Positions 46,088 to 58,015 of a DNA stretch of 64,000 nucleotides are shown piece after piece (position 1 is the first letter of the stretch; every line of letters begins with the position of its first letter). The translations under genes were made by a program, and so were the position numbers. Location of the stretch: the NCBI GenBank assembly GCA_916700875.1, contig CAKAKS010000022.1, positions 9,973,013 to 10,037,012 on the forward strand, given 5' to 3'. This DNA comes from Sebastes aleutianus (Eukaryota > Chordata > Actinopteri > Perciformes > Sebastidae). Below the pieces are notes generated by a model, which saw nothing but the letters and a program-made list of their open reading frames with translations, did not search any database and was not told the origin of the DNA.

Positions 46088-46290
46088 GTAAACCCTTTTT
46101 ATTTGAATTCACATTGACTTTGTTTACATGCACAAATTCCTTCAACCACCTTCTTGAAAAGGTCTTCGTTGCGATATTTGCGCATTTCCAAAAACCTGTT
46201 GATATCCAAGTCTGTCGTAATGTTTAAAAGTAGGTGTGTTTCTCCTTCGGACCAGAAATGTGGGCTTTTCTTTTGGGCATGCATCTCTGC
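46088..46290 (-). pseudogene. Myb/SANT-like protein relic of a PIF/Harbinger transposon
   Basis: On the - strand the frame 46284-46099 reads MHAQKKSPHFWSEGETHLLL, then NITTDLDINRFLEMRKYRNE and DLFKKVVEGI. The pattern (aromatic, W, acidic, LL.I, then RKYRNEDLFKKV) fits the Myb/SANT-like DNA-binding protein that accompanies Harbinger transposases in fish. The domain ends early (CACKQSQCEFK) where the consensus continues, so it is truncated or its splice context is lost. Confidence 0.55.
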
Positions 46291-46505
46291 AAACTGACTC
46301 TCAATCCACTATCTCATTCATTGATCATCAATTCGCCATTTTATGTGGTTGAACTTGTGAAGAGGTTGCCAAAATTGAAGAATGATTATAGGGTGATTCG
46401 TCTTGAGCTTTTTATCCTGTGTGCCGCTGCTGACTGGGGTCAGATCTCCTTCCGATGAGAAATGTGGGCTTTTCTTTTGGGCATATATCTCTGCAAACTG
46501 TCAGC
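46291..46505. repeat. Harbinger-associated flank with a partial duplicate
   Basis: AAATGTGGGCTTTTCTTTTG of the SANT-like relic (46258 on) is repeated at 46460 on. Between them, TCCACTATCTCATTCATTGA through GCTGACTGGGGTCAGATC reappears at 47463-47610 with few changes. All are probably parts of one element family. Confidence 0.55.
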
Positions 46506-46564
46506 TAGTTGGTTTATGTACAACACACAGAGCTGGCCGTAAGCAGGCAAGATATTTTGGTTCT

Positions 46565-47124
46565 CAGCTTTGTAGCTAGAGTGAATAAATAATGCTTCCA
46601 ACTTGCGCTAAATTTTGGCGAGAAAAAACTGGCCTCACCATTATCTAAAGGATCCCTTGACCTCTGACCTTAAGAGATGTGAATGAAAATGGGTTCTTTG
46701 GGTACCCACGAGTCTCCCCTTTACAGACATGCCCACTTTATGATAATCACATACAGTTTGGGGCAAGTCATAGTCAAGTCAGCACACTGACACACTGACA
46801 ACTTGAGTTTGCCATGTTGGGATTTGAGCATATTTTTTATGCTAAATGCAGTACATGTGAGGGTTTCTGGACAATATTTGTCATTATGTTGTGTTGTTAA
46901 TTGATTTCTAATAACAAATATATATACATATATTTGCAGAAAGCAAGCATATTTGCCCACTCCCATGTTGAGTATTAAATACTTGTCAAATCTCCCTTTT
47001 AAGGTACATTTTGAACAGCTAAAAAATTTACGATTAACTTGCAATTAATCACGATTAACTATGGACAATCATGCGATTAATTGGGATTAAATATTTTTAA
47101 TTTAATTAAATATTGACAGCCCTA
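46565..47124 (+). mobile_element. Family A hAT-like element, one end missing
   Basis: It has the same body and orientation as the 608-1278 copy (GGGTACCCACGAGTCTCCCC, then AATCATGCGATTAATTGGGA) and ends in ATTGACAGCCCTA at 47124. The left terminus is lost, starting inside the element at AGCTAGAGTGAATAA. Confidence 0.75.
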
Positions 47125-47454
47125 AAACAAACGGAGTATGCTATTGACATGACCCGTATATCAAATTCAGATTATTGTCATATTCTGCTTAAAAGTGGAG
47201 TATTCATGTGCATGCAAATGTAGTCATTGATTAGATGAAGTACCACGGGCAGGTACTATTGTACTCAGATTAGTCAAATACATCGCAGTTGAAGAAAGAA
47301 AATAGAGCAAATCATCTTTTTCAATGAATCTCGATTTGCAGTCCAGCAACAGACTTACTGCATGACTCGTAAGTAGGCATGACTTGATTCAATCAGTCCC
47401 CCTCCCCTTCCCCTCTCTCATCTTTCTCACACACACAACCGCACAGCACCCATC

Positions 47455-47625
47455 TCCATCTCCATCCACTATCTCATTGGTTGATCGTCAGTTGCCATTT
47501 ATGTGATTGAACTCGCGGAGAGGTTGAATTGGATTGCCAAAATTGAAGGATGATTATAGGATGATTCGTCTCGAGCTTTTTTTATCTTGCGTGCCGCCGC
47601 TGACTGGGGTCAGATCATCGTTTCC
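47455..47625. repeat. Second copy of the Harbinger-associated flank
   Basis: CCACTATCTCATTGGTTGAT, TTGCCAAAATTGAAGGATGA and GCTGACTGGGGTCAGATCAT match 46305-46450. The SANT-like ORF itself is not next to this copy. Confidence 0.55.
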
Positions 47626-48434
47626 TATTGTATGATCTCTGACTACCTGTTTGCATAAAAGGTTCATTTTGCCTGGCTGTAATATGCTCTCTTGAGTGTA
47701 CCTCACACGAGTGACAACATAATTTTCCTCTTTTAACCAGGCGGCATATTCTTCTGGATTTGTTCTTTTATACCATCCTAATGGAAATTACCTGTTGAAC
47801 TAGAGTACATGCTGTTAGATGAAGTCTTCCTGTCTATAGGACTCCTCCAGTCTCCAACCTGCAGTGTCCACTCCTTACTATACTACTAGTTTATAGAAAC
47901 ATAGAGTACCTCTTCAGTAGCTCATCTCTACCACTTTTCCCACACTCAAACCTCAACCCCTGCCTAACAACTCTCCAACCAGCCTAGCAACCGGGCACTG
48001 CCTCTCGTTTTGACAAGCACACAGAAATTGACAAAAAGCCATGTTGAAAAATGCCCCTGTCGGCTCTTTTCCTCCCCCCTTCCCCCCCCCTCTCCCTCAT
48101 TCTCTCACTCCGTCAGCACCGGCAGGGTCTGGGAGGACAGAAATGGCTTTTTGAGTGACACAGGCTGGCTATGCCATTTGCCGTGTCAACTGGTGAAAGA
48201 GGATAGAAAAGGAGGTGGAGACAAATGATGATGGCTTGGCCATGATTGTCCTGCGCCCTTCTCGCTTTCACCCGCCATCTTTTCACTCCCCCGAGGTCAT
48301 TGAAGTCCAAATAACATGACCACGATGCCAGAAGGGCTGTAGAAATGGTTTTCACGAGGCCATGTCATTTTTTCCCCCTCATCTGCAATATCGTTTTTTT
48401 TTTTACACAAACACTATTTCTCCACTGACAGAAT

Positions 48435-49019
48435 TACGGATGCACCAATCAGAGTTTTTCAGTCCCGATACCTGGCCTTTGGGTATCGGCCGATCCGAGT
48501 ATCGATCCGATACCTGTGTTTAATTAATAAGCTGTACGCCTCACTGTGTGGAAGTAACTGGGATCATTCTTTTATGTGTAAGGCAACATCAGGCTTGACT
48601 TAAGCATGCTTTCCTAACTTTGTAAAATCAAATATAAACAGTAAAAACATAGATATACATTTATTTAATTGTTATTTATTATTAAAATGATAAACCATAC
48701 ACCTGCAGCTTTTAAAAAAAATATTTAAAATTCAGTAATTTGTCAATAATCAATAATTTGACACAAAAACGGTCCGCTAGAGTCCGAGATCTGTGTCCAT
48801 AGCAACGGTCTTTTATATATAGCAGCGGTCTGCTATAAAGAAATAACAGACCGTAAAATGCCGTAATTGACCAATCAGAATCAAGTATTTAATAAAGCTG
48901 TGTAATGAATAAACATAGAATTAAATAGATCGGCCCCATTGTCACCGATATCCGATCCAGCTATTTGTGTCAGTATCGGCCAGATATCCAATATCGGCAT
49001 CGGTATCGGGGCATCCCCA
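48435..49019 (+). mobile_element. hAT-like element with GACAGAAT duplication and a nested insertion
   Basis: GACAGAAT at 48427-48434 and 49020-49027 is a perfect 8-bp duplication. The ends TACGGATGCACC and GGGGCATCCCCA are inverted repeats, with CGATACC-type subterminal repeats. A family B fragment (48746-48907) is inserted inside, so this hAT copy came first. Confidence 0.88.
48746..48907 (+). mobile_element. Family B fragment nested in the hAT element
   Basis: CAATAATTTGACACAAAAAC through AATAAAGCTGTGTAAT matches the body of the family B copy at 5569-5760. The palindromic arm of that family is absent. Confidence 0.7.
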
Positions 49020-49816
49020 GACAGAATGCTTGTGTTTAGGTATCACTTGAAATTAAATCTCTCTGAGAGTAAGTGGAAATTTAAGTAGATACTGTAAGCC
49101 AGTCATGAATAATGAACCGAGCCTCATCACAATTCCTATATGTTTACGTCAGTGTCTAAAGTGCTGTTCCAAATTCCTCCCTTAAGAATATTCTCCTTTT
49201 GAATTGAAGAAAATAAATGTCTTAGGGTGTGCCCAGTTTCTGATGTTGTCCATCAGTCCTCACTCTTCATTCTCCCGTCTTTGACAAGACTCCAGCTGGG
49301 TTTCGTCCAACTCTTCTCTAAGGGTCCATTAATGTCCTCATCAGCTGTAGCTGTCAGTGCACTAAAATGTTCAGTAAGGAACCATGTAACCCCACCGTTT
49401 GCCCTACATAGTGCCACCTATGGCGCCCCGCCGTAGTTCGGTCACCGCAGCCACAGAATCATGAATATTTAAAATTCCATTATGAAATCTTAAATTGATT
49501 AATAAAGCTGCGGCAAGCGGAGTGGCATGAGTGAAGAAACGGCTGCCCGTGTGGTGGATATCACTGTAGAGAGGTTTGACAGAGCAGAATGGTGCAGACT
49601 TCTGCCTTTCATTTTTACATGTCACCACCTATTGGTAGTATAAATTAGTTTGGACGCATGGCAATCCATAGATATAAATGTTTTATATCTATATACACAT
49701 ATACATAATACTGTATATACACCAAATTAACATTCGCCTCTCGTTTACTCCCATTCTATGCGAGCAAAGGGGTGAAAAAGCATATTCACCTCTTTGCATT
49801 TGGGTGTAGTTCAAGT

Positions 49817-49910
49817 TAAAATGTGCGATTAATTTGCGATTAATCCCGATTAACTATGGACAATCATGTGATTAATCCAGATTAAATATTTTAATCGATT
49901 GACAGCCCTA
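49817..49910 (+). mobile_element. Family A hAT-like terminal fragment
   Basis: Only the right end remains: GTGCGATTAATTTGCGATTA through CGATTGACAGCCCTA. About 94 bp. Confidence 0.7.
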
Positions 49911-52137
49911 AATTCTACATTTGATAATAAGATGGTGGCTCCTGTTTTCACATTTAACTTGCATTCTCCTGGTTACAGGGGAATGTCTTCTCTTAAACGG
50001 AAGCTGTGCTCAAAATTGGTAGTAAAAACATGTCACTGTTATTTCCTCTTTGTTTGCTGCTGTACTGCTCAGTGATTGCAAAATAATGGCCAGGCTTTAT
50101 TGGTTATGTACTCCAAGGTATATTTGTAAATGGATCTGCGGGAAAGCAACGCTGTCATTCTGAGAGGTAATGTGGCTTAATGCCCTCTCCAATCATTTTG
50201 ACCACCCCTAAATGTGCTCAATGTGGCTTGACTGCTCCCACCAAGCATTCACACTGCTTCAGGCAGCGATTCTGAAGATTTGAACTCTTACCTCTCATTG
50301 CTTTCCAATACCCCAGGGGCCTCGAGACGCTGTGGTGTCGCAACCCCCCAGAACACAATGCATCTCTGAGAACTAAGTGGAAAAATGCTTTAAAAAACAA
50401 ATTACGGTTGTCCATTCCAACATGTCCAGAGCTGCAATTAATTTTGAGTTTCATTTAAGATCGGTAGTAGCTAGGTTGCGTGGACAAAAAAAAAATGAAA
50501 ACTGTTCCAAAGTAATAACTTTCACAGAGCTATGTGACATTTGTTTTGTAACAGCCGTTCAATAACTTACAGCCCAGTTCAATTTGTGTTTTCCCCACCT
50601 GCACCCTCACACCGCCCAGTTAGGGGAATTATATGATATTAGTAATATTACAAATGTAGCTCAATATTCATCGACCGGCTTGCCATGTCGCCCCTCTCTT
50701 AAAAATGAGATGGATTGTAGTTATTGCTGTTATTGATTTTAATAACCAGGCTTTTAAAGCCCAATGCAGAGTCTTGCTCAGCTTACCTCTTGTACTGCGT
50801 GAGGGCTGTGCTGTTCTTTCTTCTGGGTGGCAAAGGATCTATAAACCAATTTAACTACAGGTTTAGCATGATTAGGTTTGCTGACTCTTGCCGTTTTTCT
50901 TTTTTTGACTAGATCGCAGGGACTAGGGGGGATCCAGGTAATGGACTCAAATGGGGGAGGCCTTAGCGAGGCACGGTGTGTTCAAGCCTCCTCACAAAAA
51001 CCATTGATCCTTTAGGACACATAGAGAGAGACTGAGGTTGAATGTATTCTGTCATTACATGGCCAGAGGTCTGGCATTACTCAAAGCCACTGACCCTTTC
51101 ATTGTGTTGGTGCTTGTCAAACCCCTATGGTGTCAAATTGGCTTTAGGAGGGGGGGGAAGTAAGATTGCGAAGGTCAGTGAGCATCACAAAAGGCCTGCA
51201 GGTTCCGACCCGAGTCAATTTCCTTTTTATATGATTCAGCATGACCTTGTTCATGTGTACTTTTTAATGGGCTACAACTGTGTCTGATCAATGCGGAAAA
51301 TACAGTCCAAGCTGTACTCTTAGAGGATAATGGTTAAATTCTCTCAGTAATTGACTTTAATGGACAGTCATCCCACTCTCCATACCTCTCAACAAACGGC
51401 TACCAGATGATGCAAAGTCACTCAGTCGTTTTCAGATTGTATGTCACTAGCAAAGGGACGAATTTGTTTTGACAATGCGCCACTTAAAATGCCTAGTGCA
51501 GTCCTGAAAACCCCCCCTCCACCCCACCAGCAGGAGATCTCTCCATAATTTATTGCTTTAGTTTGGTAGTCTACTGTAGGTCATTCGCAGAGGACAACAG
51601 CTCTGATCGACTCACTATTGACTTCTGCTTTTTCTCTCTCTACATCTTTGCTCCGACTTCTTTTCTGTGAAGGCTTCATAAGTCTTTCACAGCCCTCCTG
51701 TGAAAGGCTGTTCTCCCTATGTATAACTCTTTCTATTACTTTTCCCTCACTTGCTTGAATTATTTATTTTCTCTTTCTTTTCCTGAGGTAAGACTGACCG
51801 ATGATGGACCTCCAATAGCATGTGCAGTTACCACTGAGATTGAAAGTTTTATCTCGGGCGTCAAATTAGACAACCAATCCTTACTGTTGGATTTAGCTCA
51901 TTAAAGATCAAATCCTGTATGAGCTGAATCGGAATACAGACCATGTAGACTCATCGTATGCATTACAATCAGAATCTAATAGATGTGGCCAGTGCAATTA
52001 ACCATGCATGGCAGCTGGATTCTCGCAATGGCACAAGATCACGCAAGAATCGCACGATCACAACCCCACGCGAAAATCCATTTCGTCAGGCTTCAAGTAT
52101 TGCGTTCGTGTCCGGCAAGCCAGACCACGGGCCAACA
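49911..52137. other. Unassigned intron
   Basis: No gene or complete repeat found. Sequence from about 51960 rich in CGCAAGAATCGCACGATC probably belongs to the element that carried the RecQ-like relic. Confidence 0.5.
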
Positions 52138-52303
52138 ATGGCGGCTCCTGAAGAGGCTAGCCTAGATGCTGCAACAGCATCAGTTATATCAGAACTGGAG
52201 AGCATTTCTTCATTGAAAGAAGAGCAAAGAACGTCACTGAAGGCTTTTTCTCGATGAAAAAGATGTTTTCGCTCTTCTCCTGAGTCCGACTGGCCGAATT
52301 TGA
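52138..52303 (+). pseudogene. Decayed N-terminal fragment of a RecQ-like helicase (mobile-element type)
   Basis: From ATG 52138 the frame reads MAAPEEASLDAATASVISEL, ESISSLKEEQRTSLKAFS. Then a +1 shift at about 52250 continues LDEKDVFALLLSPTG before a stop at 52301-52303. The Glu-Gln before the shift fits RecQ motif 0, and Lys-Asp-Val-Phe-Ala followed by Pro-Thr-Gly fits the start of motif I. The Gly-Lys-Ser of the Walker A motif is missing. Fish genomes carry many such dispersed RecQ-like copies. Confidence 0.5.
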
Positions 52304-53848
52304 TTGACAGATGGTTCATCCAATCACCAAGTACTTTTTTGAAAGTGCCTGCCCCTTTCCAAACCGTTTGCAATGTCGGCTACTCAAATGGTTCTGCGTT
52401 TACAAACCACCTGGCGGGTCAGTTTATGATGTACATTATTTGTGAAAGTTTATATTTATATAGTTTATATTGAATCTAATGATAACATATTAAAATCATG
52501 CAGAAATCTTCCATAAAAAGCTCCCCAACTTCTCCAGCTATCTTGAAACACTCCAAATTCAGCCAAATACTTATTTGGCTTTCTATGTTATGAAAGCAAA
52601 AACAGCATGAAAGCTGTCTTTAAAGCAGCAACAAAGGAATCAACATGGCGAACATCAATGCATTTGGCGGCAACAGCATCAGTTTGTCTTTTGTGTCTGT
52701 TGTGAGACCCAATATGCCGTGTGTCAACATCTCAACACTTACTAAGGAGGCACACAGGAGAAAAAAACCGAAAAAAACAGCAGCTAATATCTCATCAATT
52801 TCTGCTGTTGGCATTTTCTCTCCATTTCCCCCACAATTCCCCCTGTGACGCACGGAGCAAACACAGTTTTGATCTAAGCTTGAAAGGCAAGCGATGCCAG
52901 AGATATAACAACAGATTCAAAAAGACTAGCGGGTAACAACGCCAGATCATGTCGTCCGACCACCTGCATTAACTGGAAGTATATCTGACTTATTCCACCA
53001 TCTCTCTCCTTTAACCCTCTCCACCGGCTTCCCTTTATCCACCTGTTCTGTCAGAAACGGTGATCCAGGGCAAACATCAATTATCTATTGACAAAAAGGA
53101 AAAGTCATTAATGGGAATGAGGCGGGTTTAATGGTGGAGATCATGCTTGTTTGCCTGACCGACCGTTAATGGCCCCGGCCGCTAGACAAGCCGTTTGACT
53201 TTTCCCCACCCTGCCACCGACAGACACCAGCCCGCCACTGACAATGATGCATGGGACCCCCTGAGTCACATTGATCACCCCGAGAGGGTCTACACACACA
53301 AAGGCACCCTCACAAACACATTCCTTTTCCAGCGTGCGTGCTATTGTTCCATCGCTACCAACAACAACAACCTTTTGCTGAAACTCTTACACTCCCGAAA
53401 AAAACAAATGTTAAGTGTTTTCCTACATGATATTGACGAAGCTTGACTATTGTGTAACAGCCAAAGCTAGCCAAGTTAAACTGCTTCTCCTCAAATTTAA
53501 AAAGATGGACGGGTTTGCTCCAGAAACAGGTTGGACTGAAGGGAAAAAAGGACTGTAGTTATTTGCTGTAGAGTCAGTAAAAGATTTGTTTTCCTCTCTG
53601 CAACTGCTGCTATAACTGTAGGGTATGTGAAGAAGTGTCCTTCTGCCACCAAGTTGTTTAGACAGCCAGATTGAGACACACTTCAGCTCTGCAGTGAGCA
53701 CTGTGGACGGCAATATCCTGCCGAGGTTAGGCCAATCCTCCACTTACACCACGCTGTAAACGGAGAGCTTCTCTTTTCTTCTTTTAACATGATCTCTGGC
53801 CTCCATTCCGTCCTGTTTGTTGCTCTTGTAGGATGGAAAGGCAAGACT
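52304..53848. other. Unassigned intron after the RecQ-like relic
   Basis: May still be part of the decayed element to about 52950. Nothing definite. Confidence 0.5.
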
Positions 53849-54260
53849 TTAAAGGGGACACAACATGAAAAACTCACTTTTTTCAGTGCTTGTGCACATA
53901 CATTTTGGTATCTGGAGTTCCTACTAACCCGCAAACTGTGAAATAAGACAACCCAGTCAGTTTTTCGTGGGCTGCGTAGATCAGAAAACATGTGATTTCA
54001 ACAAGCCAATATACATGTATCACCCAAAGCTTGAGAGCTACCTTTGCAAAGGTACAGCCAATCAGAGCAGACTAAGCTTTTTCAGGAGGGGGTCTTAAAG
54101 AGACAGGCGCTAAAACGGAGCGTTTCATACAGGTATATTCAGACAGACAGTATGAGAAAAATAATGTGTTTTTTTTAACATTATAGCATGTAAACATGTT
54201 CTAGTAGAAGCCCAATATACAAGTATGAACCTGGAAATGAGCATTATATGTCCCTTTTAA
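53849..54260 (+). mobile_element. Kolobok/T2-like TTAA MITE, second copy
   Basis: TTAAAGGGGACACAACATGA at the left and ATATGTCCCTTTTAA at the right. The body matches 8021-8402 (GAAATAAGACAACCCAGTCA; GTAAACATGTTCTAGTAGAA). It has about 45 bp not in the first copy, around AAGCTTGAGAGCTACC. Confidence 0.8.
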
Positions 54261-54484
54261 TGCCCCCTATTTAGCATTTATGAGCAGTATACAAATATTA
54301 AACAGTTTATAATACACTATACTATACAGTAGTGCTCAGCAGATATATGTTTATTATTGTACAGTATTTATCAATGCTAAATAGGGGAACTTAAAGTAAA
54401 GTGTTACCAGTTGTTTGAAACTCTGGTACAGACCAAGCCTTTCAGTTTTACCCCTTTTTATTTTTCACAACATTAACTGCTTAT

Positions 54485-54820
54485 TAGGGGTGTAAGAAAA
54501 TATCGATACACTTGAGTATCGCAATATTATTTTTTGTGTATGCTGTATCGATTCTCAAAAACACTGTCGATTTTGAATTAATAGTTTACATGCAAAGATT
54601 TGTGACAGAATGTGGTTCATTTTGTGTAGTTTTTATACCCCGACTGCTAGATAGCAGTGTTGTAAATCTATCTTCAGCCATAGAGAATGAAGGCTTCTGT
54701 AATATGGTGAATACAATGGAGCCTCGTCTTTATATTATGACAGTTTTCCTAAAATGAGATTAAAAAAATTGCAATATATTGTTTTGCTTACAGTATCGCA
54801 AAATATATTGAATTGCCATA
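54485..54820 (+). mobile_element. TAGGGGTGTAAG-type dispersed transposon
   Basis: Starts TAGGGGTGTAAGAAAATATC and carries GTATCGCAATATTATTTTTT, then CAGTATCGCAAAATATATTG near the end. The right terminus is degraded. A common fish repeat type. Confidence 0.5.
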
Positions 54821-55072
54821 TTCTACTGCTTATTCCTCATTTTTAGGATGTTGAGAAACACTTACTTGGAAAAAAAAGCTGCACGGTTTTCCCAGCATTC
54901 TTTACAACCTTGCCTTCCCGGGCTTAACTTGATCAACATTCATCTGTCCTGACCCTACGGTTCAGATAGTTAATGAACTAACCTAGTTTTGGAATTGGTG
55001 CCAGAGGTTTGGCTCTTGGCCTAGAGCTTAGCTGTTGCTGCTAGCTTGCCAAAGCAGGGCCGGTCAATAACC

Positions 55073-55074
<2 letters not shown>

Positions 55075-55136
<62 letters not shown>
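55075..55136 (+). repeat. (CA)31 microsatellite
   Basis: An uninterrupted run of 62 bases, the longest in the window. Confidence 0.98.
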
Positions 55137-55137
<1 letters not shown>

Positions 55138-55287
55138 GCTTCCTACCGGCTTAGGATAGCCGACGGGGAGGCTTCACCTCATCCAACCTTTTTTCATTCT
55201 AAACGTCCCACTGGCTTACTGATATTGTAGTCTATCTCCTCCAGGTTTTTATAATATATTTTGTGTGGACATTGTGATAAAAGGAAA

Positions 55288-55332
55288 AATCTCATTGCTA
55301 ACCAGAAAAATCTCATTGCTAACCAGAAAAAT
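55288..55332 (+). repeat. Tandem 23-bp duplication
   Basis: AAATCTCATTGCTAACCAGA occurs twice head to tail, a perfect short tandem repeat. Confidence 0.9.
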
Positions 55333-56052
55333 GAAAATGCCGGCAGACTATTTCCTTCTATTTTTATCTGCTTGAGAGAATGGCCTCTGACTTGATCTCC
55401 TTACTATTGTCTTTTTTTTTGGTCTTTCAATAGTATGTGCTACACTGAAAATATGTATTCATTTTCACATATGTGTTTGAAAACCGAAAAAATAGGTCAA
55501 TCATTTCAGCTGATGTCAATAAAAAAACAGGGCCAGCCTCCCTGCCCACGTTTTCCCACTGTTCGATGGTTGGTGACCTCTTTTACCCCGCTCTCGCCCT
55601 TATTCATTTTTTTTTTTTGTAGTGATGACTACACGAGTCATCGTTTTTTCCCAGCTCACCTCTCTTTACTACCGGCTGCTGCTGTTCTCTCAATGTGAAG
55701 ATTTTTTCTTTAAATTACAGGCCCCATTAACACGCTATTTACATCCCTGCCTGATCTATGCCATTAAGGGATCAATAGCAGTTTGTTTAATTCATTCATT
55801 TATTCTTCTCTGTCTCCCTCTCTCTCTCCCTCTCTTTTATTTTTTTTCAAAAAGTAATCTATATTTATAGATTTCTCCCGGAACCGACTGGCCTTTTCCT
55901 CTCTAAGATTCAACCACAGTGACATGCTAACACATTTAGCTATTTCATACCCATGCATCCTCAGTGCGTGGGAGTGAGATGTGTACTAAACAAGTGTAGC
56001 ACTTAAGAAATACAGATCTTTTGTTAGAGTTCAGTCTCTTTATCAGTGCCTA

Positions 56053-56170
56053 TTTATCTGTTCATAATGAACCTTAAAGGGAGATTTGTCAATTATTTAA
56101 TACTCTTATCAACATGGGAGTGGGCAAATATGCTCGCTTTATGCAAATGTATGTATATATTTATTATTAC
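56053..56170 (-). mobile_element. Family A internal fragment
   Basis: TAAAGGGAGATTTGTCAATT through ATGCAAATGTATGTATAT matches the interior of the copies at 22270 and 45057. Neither terminus is present. Confidence 0.65.
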
Positions 56171-57611
56171 TACTACTATTACCATTTTTCATGTTCCCCT
56201 GTTTCCTGGCTATGCTGTGCTATTATGTTCCATTAACAGCAGTTTATGGACCTTAGTAATGGACATGCACTATTGATAATGGGCTGTGATGAGATTTTCA
56301 GAGGGTGCAGTAGTAGTAGTAGTGCATGTGGCCTGTGTGTTGTTTTTCACCCAAATGACAGCACCTCTATGTCAACAGCTTCAGGGTGTTAGAACATTTA
56401 CTTTCAACAGCTTTGCCACTTTCCTTATCTTCCCCCCTCCCGCCCCCCTTTTGTGAGCAAAGATTACCCCAACATACACATTACGGTGTCGCCTCATTTT
56501 CTTTCCGGTTAGCGCTGTCCACACTGTCAGCGCCCTCACGAATCGGTGACAGCGCCACGGAGATGTTGTTCCTGCTCTCTGGCGAGCAAACAATTACATA
56601 CCTATCAGCACACACACACACACATACACATATTACAGGATCACCGTGGAGCTCTTTCACATAGCTGTCACGGCCTCGCAGCAACTCTGTCACACTAATA
56701 GTGTATTTATTACCTAGTAGCAGTTGTCCGTTTATTTATTTTTGCTCCCCGCTCATCTGTCGTCCTGGACAGTTTCATTCAGTTTTCCAATTTAGCTTTG
56801 ATTAATTATCTCCTGCGCCCGACACCAAACACCTTCACCACGTTATTGATTTTTGGTTGAAATCTGATCAAAGTCGTGGATGTACGTCTTTTTGCTTGGG
56901 GGGTACAAATGTATCATTTAAAGGGGAGAAAAAAAATGATCCATATAAGTCAGCATGTGGAGCAATATTGAGAGATGATGGACTTTTGTTGGACGGGGCT
57001 GTTCATAACCCCCCAAATGGAGTTTTCACGCAAGACTGGTTTTAGAGCAGCTCAGCTTTTTCTACTTAAATCCACATGTGGCCATGAAAAGGACAAACTG
57101 TCCTTTTCATACAACATTCATGACTGTGAATTAAGTGTCCTGAGTCATTGATTTTTTTTCTAAGTGAATAGGGAAGGCGAGGAATATGAATTAAGGTATA
57201 GAGATTATCTGATTGCTCTCCCCCCTTTTCCCCACTTTGCACCTCCAATCTAGGGCTTAGGACTGCTCATTGCTTAGAGGAGGTTTGATCTCTTCCCCCC
57301 CCCCCCCGGCACACACACACGCTGCACACCTCCACATCACTCTTTCAATCTTCTCTCCAAGGCTCAGTTTGATGCATGGCTTATTCTGCTGGGTGAGCAA
57401 AGGGCTGTAGGTGGGAGTGACTCGAGTCTTTCTTTCTTTTTCCTGTCTGTCTGTCCGTCTTATTAGTTTTCTCTGAGTCATGTTGATGAGGGTAGGTGAG
57501 CAGATAGTATGACGGAGATGCAGAGAAAAAACTGAAGCAGGTGGTCTCGGTTACACTATGTTACTTCGGCCTTGTCATATCAGCCGAGCGCGCCGACACA
57601 CGATACGTTTC

Positions 57612-57636
57612 CACACACACACACACACACACACAC
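57612..57636 (+). repeat. (CA)n microsatellite, short
   Basis: About twelve CA units. Confidence 0.95.
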
Positions 57637-57977
57637 TACACCCCGTATTCATTAATGCGATGAACACTTAATCCCCTAACACTCAAGCAGGCGCAAACAC
57701 GCCCACATAAATATTATCCCCCTGCATCGTTTGACTCGCTACTTAAAAACTATTGATATTTTTTTTTTTCACTTTGATTTGATTTTATACAACACAAAGA
57801 TTTCGAGAGAGCCGAGCTTTAAGTGGCAGAGTAGAGTAGCCATAAAAGCAGCCGCCTCCGTGTTGCTTAATGAGAATGAATGAAGACGTGCCAAAACGTC
57901 TCCACCTGCCAGTCTGTTTTCCGGTTTGTTCACTGCTTGCATCTGCACATTGCAGGGGCCCTCTTTGACAAGCACGT

Positions 57978-57979
<2 letters not shown>

Positions 57980-58014
<35 letters not shown>
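57980..58014 (+). repeat. (CA)17 microsatellite
   Basis: An uninterrupted CA run following ACGTGT. Confidence 0.97.

Positions 58015-58015
<1 letters not shown>

Noticed and set aside
52620..52853. Open frames on both strands near ATGGCGAACATCAATGC
   Set aside because: Neither translation resembles a known protein. May belong to the decayed element around the RecQ relic, but this cannot be supported.
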